From: a virus | IMG/VR virus record: IMGVR_UViG_3300027506_000022 | Span: 1-22,330 of that record | Strand: one strand, 5' to 3' | Length of the DNA stretch: 22,330 nt | Program-made: the position numbers and the translations under genes | Shown: positions 20,058 to 22,330 of the stretch, one piece after another | How the letters are laid out: each line of letters starts with the position of its first letter | Position numbering within the stretch: the stretch's first letter is position 1 | Notes under the pieces: model-generated | The model's database searches: none | The model's input: the letters and a program-made list of their open reading frames with translations, nothing else | Told to the model about the DNA's origin: nothing

Positions 20058-21007
20058 TTGATACCTCTTAATCTTAGTAATGTCTTAAAACTTTCTGATT
20101 GTGCTTCAGACTTCTTCCTGTCTGCATCACGTTTTGCTTGAATTTGTTTGTCTGCAGTCTCTTTCTCTTTCTGTCCATCAACTCTTTCTTGTTCTCTTTC
20201 GTGTCTTTTAGTCAATGCTTCAAGTTCATCCTCTTGTCTCTGTTTGAGTCTTTCGAGTTCACCTGCTTGTTTTGCTTTTAATTCTGCTGCGTCTACGGCT
20301 GCATCTTCGAATAGTTCATCACCTTCTAGATTGTCACCAAACTTAAGAAATAGTTTACCTTTCTCTTGTTTCTTATCGGTAACCTTATGTTTAATTATTG
20401 CACCGATTGTATTAATCATTCCAATACCTTTTTCGGGGTTTTTTGCATAATCAGCTTCAAGTTTAGCTGCAACCTTTTTCATGATGACACCAACAATGTC
20501 ATGCACACTGGTTACTAGTTTACCTTCTTGGACTGATTCAGATGCACCCGCTTTCTTTGCAAGGTCTTTATCTGCACCACCCCATGTTCCTTTACCTTTA
20601 GTGATGAAAGAGTTTACTCTTGCATGTCCCCATTGCTCTGGAGTAGTGCCTGGCCTATGACCAGTCTTCCATGCAGCGACACCTCTGTTATAAACCTGTT
20701 GTAGAATACCTTTAGAGATACCCGATTTGTCTGCTTTCTTTGCAAGTGACTTACCAGCATCTTCGTACATATCTTTATACTTCTTAGTGTGTTTAGAAGG
20801 TTTAGTTTCTGCATCACCATCGCCAGGTGCAGGGCCGTCCTTCTTCTGTGCAAAATGGGCTGCACGTTTTTGTTTGGTAGACTTAGACATTTCATCACCA
20901 TCAGCATCCTTTGCATAATACTTGGATGGTTGAGTACCTTTACGGTCTTCAATGTCTTTGTCTTGTTTGACTTTTCTTTCGTTAAGTATTGATTCTAATA
21001 TGTCCAT
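20054..21007 (-). CDS. DUF5824-like domain protein with C-terminal coiled coil
   Basis: The 317-residue protein starts MDILESILNERKVKQ, which could be a capsid-targeting-like helix with an L-x-E site. After a disordered, lysine-rich stretch comes a conserved domain (about 85-150) with SGISKGILQQVYNRGVAAW, TGHRPGTTPEQWGHARVNSF and a short KGKGTWGGAD. It resembles the DUF5824 domain of T4-like phages, whose function is unknown. A long charged coiled coil (about 240-310, including LKQRQEDELEALTKRHEREQ) follows. GATAAATA ends 5 nt before the ATG and there is no Shine-Dalgarno sequence, so it appears to head a leaderless late transcript. The next gene is coupled by ATGA. Confidence 0.78.
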   Translation of the reverse strand: MDILESILNERKVKQDKDIEDRKGTQPSKYYAKDADGDEMSKSTKQKRAAHFAQKKDGPAPGDGDAETKPSKHTKKYKDMYEDAGKSLAKKADKSGISKGILQQVYNRGVAAWKTGHRPGTTPEQWGHARVNSFITKGKGTWGGADKDLAKKAGASESVQEGKLVTSVHDIVGVIMKKVAAKLEADYAKNPEKGIGMINTIGAIIKHKVTDKKQEKGKLFLKFGDNLEGDELFEDAAVDAAELKAKQAGELERLKQRQEDELEALTKRHEREQERVDGQKEKETADKQIQAKRDADRKKSEAQSESFKTLLRLRGIK

Positions 21008-21012
21008 AGTAC

Positions 21013-21020
21013 TATTTATC
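21013..21020 (-). promoter_or_regulatory. Late promoter GATAAATA, 5 nt from ATG
   Basis: GATAAATA matches seven of eight T4 late positions and ends exactly 5 nt before the ATG at 21007. The stop codon of the nucleotidyltransferase-kinase gene lies inside it. No Shine-Dalgarno sequence follows, so the predicted mRNA begins at the ATG. Confidence 0.68.
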
Positions 21021-22299
21021 GTTTTTTAGCATCCAATTCTGATTGTTTCCATGCAAGTGCTGTCTTGTTATTAGGGAATGAACCACTCCAACCGAGTAGT
21101 TTTGAATATAGTTTATTAGTTTTAGCTTCTAATGATTTAACATCATCATCGTTTGAAATCTCTACAAAGTCTCTACCGAATACCTTTTGTAGTTCTTTTG
21201 AATTCTTTTGTGCATTATCCCAATCACCCTTTACAATTTCGGGTGGTAGTTTTCTAGCTCTTTTTGCATTTCTTTTTTGTGCATTGTCCAATGATGCACT
21301 AACAAACAACATCTTAGAATCATACCCAAGTTTATCTAACTGGGTTTTATATGCTTTAACTTTAGATATGTTTGCACTTGTAGTGTCGAATATCATCCCA
21401 AGTCTACCACCGATATAGGCATTCATATTCTTTGTAGTAATATCCTTTGCCCTTGCACGAATTGGGTCAACCTTGTCGAAGTCTGCACCTCTAAGGTCAA
21501 GAGACATTCCTGCTTTCTTTAATCCGTTCTCGAATGCCTTATCTGTATTGACCAGTTTAAGACCAAGAGCTCTTAATGATAACTTATTTACAACTGTCGA
21601 CTTACCACTTCCAGGCCCACCACTAAAGAAAACTGCTTTAAACGTTCCTTGGTCATAGACCCCTTCGTTGATTAAATCTTCAATCATATAGTCGGGTAGT
21701 GTGGACTCTACGATACCCATTCCTTTACGGATATCTTTGTATAGTTGTTCTATATCTTTCTTGTTCTTGGTTGGGACACCTTGTGCAAATGCTTTGAAAT
21801 CACCCTGTTCTGCAAGAGCTCTCAACTTAGATGCACTCATTCCACTTAAGTCATCTGCATCGGGGTCTCTCTCCCCTGCTGAGATGATTTCAATCTCATC
21901 GAATTTGTAATAACCGTGTCTTGCTTTAACTCCGTTGTACTTATTAAGTAACATTTCGAATTCTTTGATTCTATCAGAACCAACTACCATCTTGACACGT
22001 GTGAACTTTTGTCTTTGTAACTCGTTTGCAATTTCAAATACAGTACGTGCTTGTACGTCTGCAACTATCCTACCAAAGAACTTCTTAAGATATCTTACTT
22101 TAACCTTGTGGTCTAATGGATTTTTCTTTTTGTCGTTTGAGTGAGAAGAAAAAAGCATAGGTTGATATCCACCACCAGCTTCTTTCTTAAGTTTGTCTAC
22201 TAACTTTGCATGACCAGTTGTAGGTGGATTGAATCTACCGAATGTAAATACCACACCTTTGTCTTTTGCTTCTGTTAAAAATTTACCGAATGTTTTCAT
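21016..22299 (-). CDS. Nucleotidyltransferase (NMNAT/cytidylyltransferase-like) fused to a P-loop kinase
   Basis: The 427-residue protein begins MKTFGKFLTEAKDK, matching the T4 capsid-targeting pattern with a perfect L-x-E/A cut site. Residues 15-175 form a HxGH-type nucleotidyltransferase: FTFGRFNPPTTGH (17-30, TxGH) and SGMSASKLR (152-160). From about 220 a P-loop kinase-like domain starts, with Walker A GGPGSGKS at 227-234. The pairing resembles NadR (NMN adenylyltransferase plus ribosylnicotinamide kinase), but the kinase half looks closer to polynucleotide-kinase or zeta-toxin-type P-loops, so the substrate is uncertain. The first domain is common in marine T4-like phages, usually labelled cytidylyltransferase. 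The ATG overlaps the upstream stop as TAATG. A packaged, injected enzyme is possible. Confidence 0.85.
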   Translation of the reverse strand: MKTFGKFLTEAKDKGVVFTFGRFNPPTTGHAKLVDKLKKEAGGGYQPMLFSSHSNDKKKNPLDHKVKVRYLKKFFGRIVADVQARTVFEIANELQRQKFTRVKMVVGSDRIKEFEMLLNKYNGVKARHGYYKFDEIEIISAGERDPDADDLSGMSASKLRALAEQGDFKAFAQGVPTKNKKDIEQLYKDIRKGMGIVESTLPDYMIEDLINEGVYDQGTFKAVFFSGGPGSGKSTVVNKLSLRALGLKLVNTDKAFENGLKKAGMSLDLRGADFDKVDPIRARAKDITTKNMNAYIGGRLGMIFDTTSANISKVKAYKTQLDKLGYDSKMLFVSASLDNAQKRNAKRARKLPPEIVKGDWDNAQKNSKELQKVFGRDFVEISNDDDVKSLEAKTNKLYSKLLGWSGSFPNNKTALAWKQSELDAKKR

Positions 22300-22330
22300 T
22301 ACTTGTCCCAGTTCTTAATTGCTGTAAAGT
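22299..22330 (-). CDS. C-terminal end of an unknown upstream gene (partial)
   Basis: The last nine codons and the stop of a minus-strand gene are visible, ending FTAIKNWDK. The stop TAA overlaps the ATG of the nucleotidyltransferase-kinase gene as TAATG, the same coupling used throughout this genome, which supports the frame. Too little is present to name the protein. Confidence 0.6.
   Translation of the reverse strand, partial: FTAIKNWDK

Noticed and set aside
1-22330. CRISPR arrays, insertion sequences, attachment sites or replication origin
   Set aside because: No regularly spaced repeats, transposase, integrase or iteron cluster was seen; intergenic gaps are all under about 150 nt.

Overview
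The window looks like part of the genome of a marine T4-like myovirus (tailed phage with a contractile tail). The evidence is an AT-rich sequence, essentially all coding on the minus strand, genes that abut or overlap by a few bases, T4-type late promoter octamers (xATAAATA), two phage tRNAs, a T4 gp61-like primase, class Ia ribonucleotide reductase, a MazG-like hydrolase and several 2-oxoglutarate (2OG) oxygenases. It also carries lysine-rich proteins and a cytidylyltransferase-like protein of types I recognise from marine T4-like phages. The host cannot be assigned. I see no photosynthesis gene, integrase, insertion sequence or CRISPR array.

Transcription runs from right to left. From 22.3 to 13.4 kb is a late block. 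It starts with the last codons of an unknown gene and a nucleotidyltransferase-kinase fusion. Lysine-rich, coiled-coil proteins follow, probably virion or internal-head proteins, then an Ig-like (SwmB-type) surface protein and small conserved proteins. Several of these begin with a short sequence very like the capsid-targeting sequence of T4 internal proteins. A tRNA-Thr(UGU) lies at 13.4 kb. From 13.3 to 10.7 kb are a conserved phage protein, a small protein, a large membrane/coiled-coil protein and two small acidic proteins.

From 10.65 to 3.7 kb is a nucleotide-metabolism and replication block with strong translational coupling: primase, NrdA, a 2OG oxygenase wedged between nrdA and nrdB, NrdB, a MazG-like hydrolase, a QueC-like PP-loop enzyme, glutaredoxin, a small unknown protein and an unreported-length zinc-ribbon protein. 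NrdA, NrdB and glutaredoxin make a functional deoxyribonucleotide supply line, and MazG may trim (d)NTPs or an alarmone. After it come a SprT-like metalloprotease and a HAD 5'-nucleotidase-like protein, each behind its own sigma70-type promoter, and then tRNA-Arg(UCU). From 2.6 to 0 kb are two more 2OG oxygenases and a lysis cassette: an i-spanin/o-spanin pair with overlapping genes, plus a small membrane protein.

The most striking pattern is in the promoters. For five genes the promoter sits at a fixed distance from the ATG (6 nt from a sigma70 -10 box, or 5 nt from a late octamer), so the predicted transcript would start at the A of the ATG, and none of the five has a Shine-Dalgarno sequence. 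Genes without an adjacent promoter mostly have good Shine-Dalgarno sequences. This suggests systematic leaderless transcription for the first gene of many transcription units. The second is the set of T4-like capsid-targeting N-termini, one of them on an enzyme fusion, which suggests enzymes packaged and injected with the DNA.
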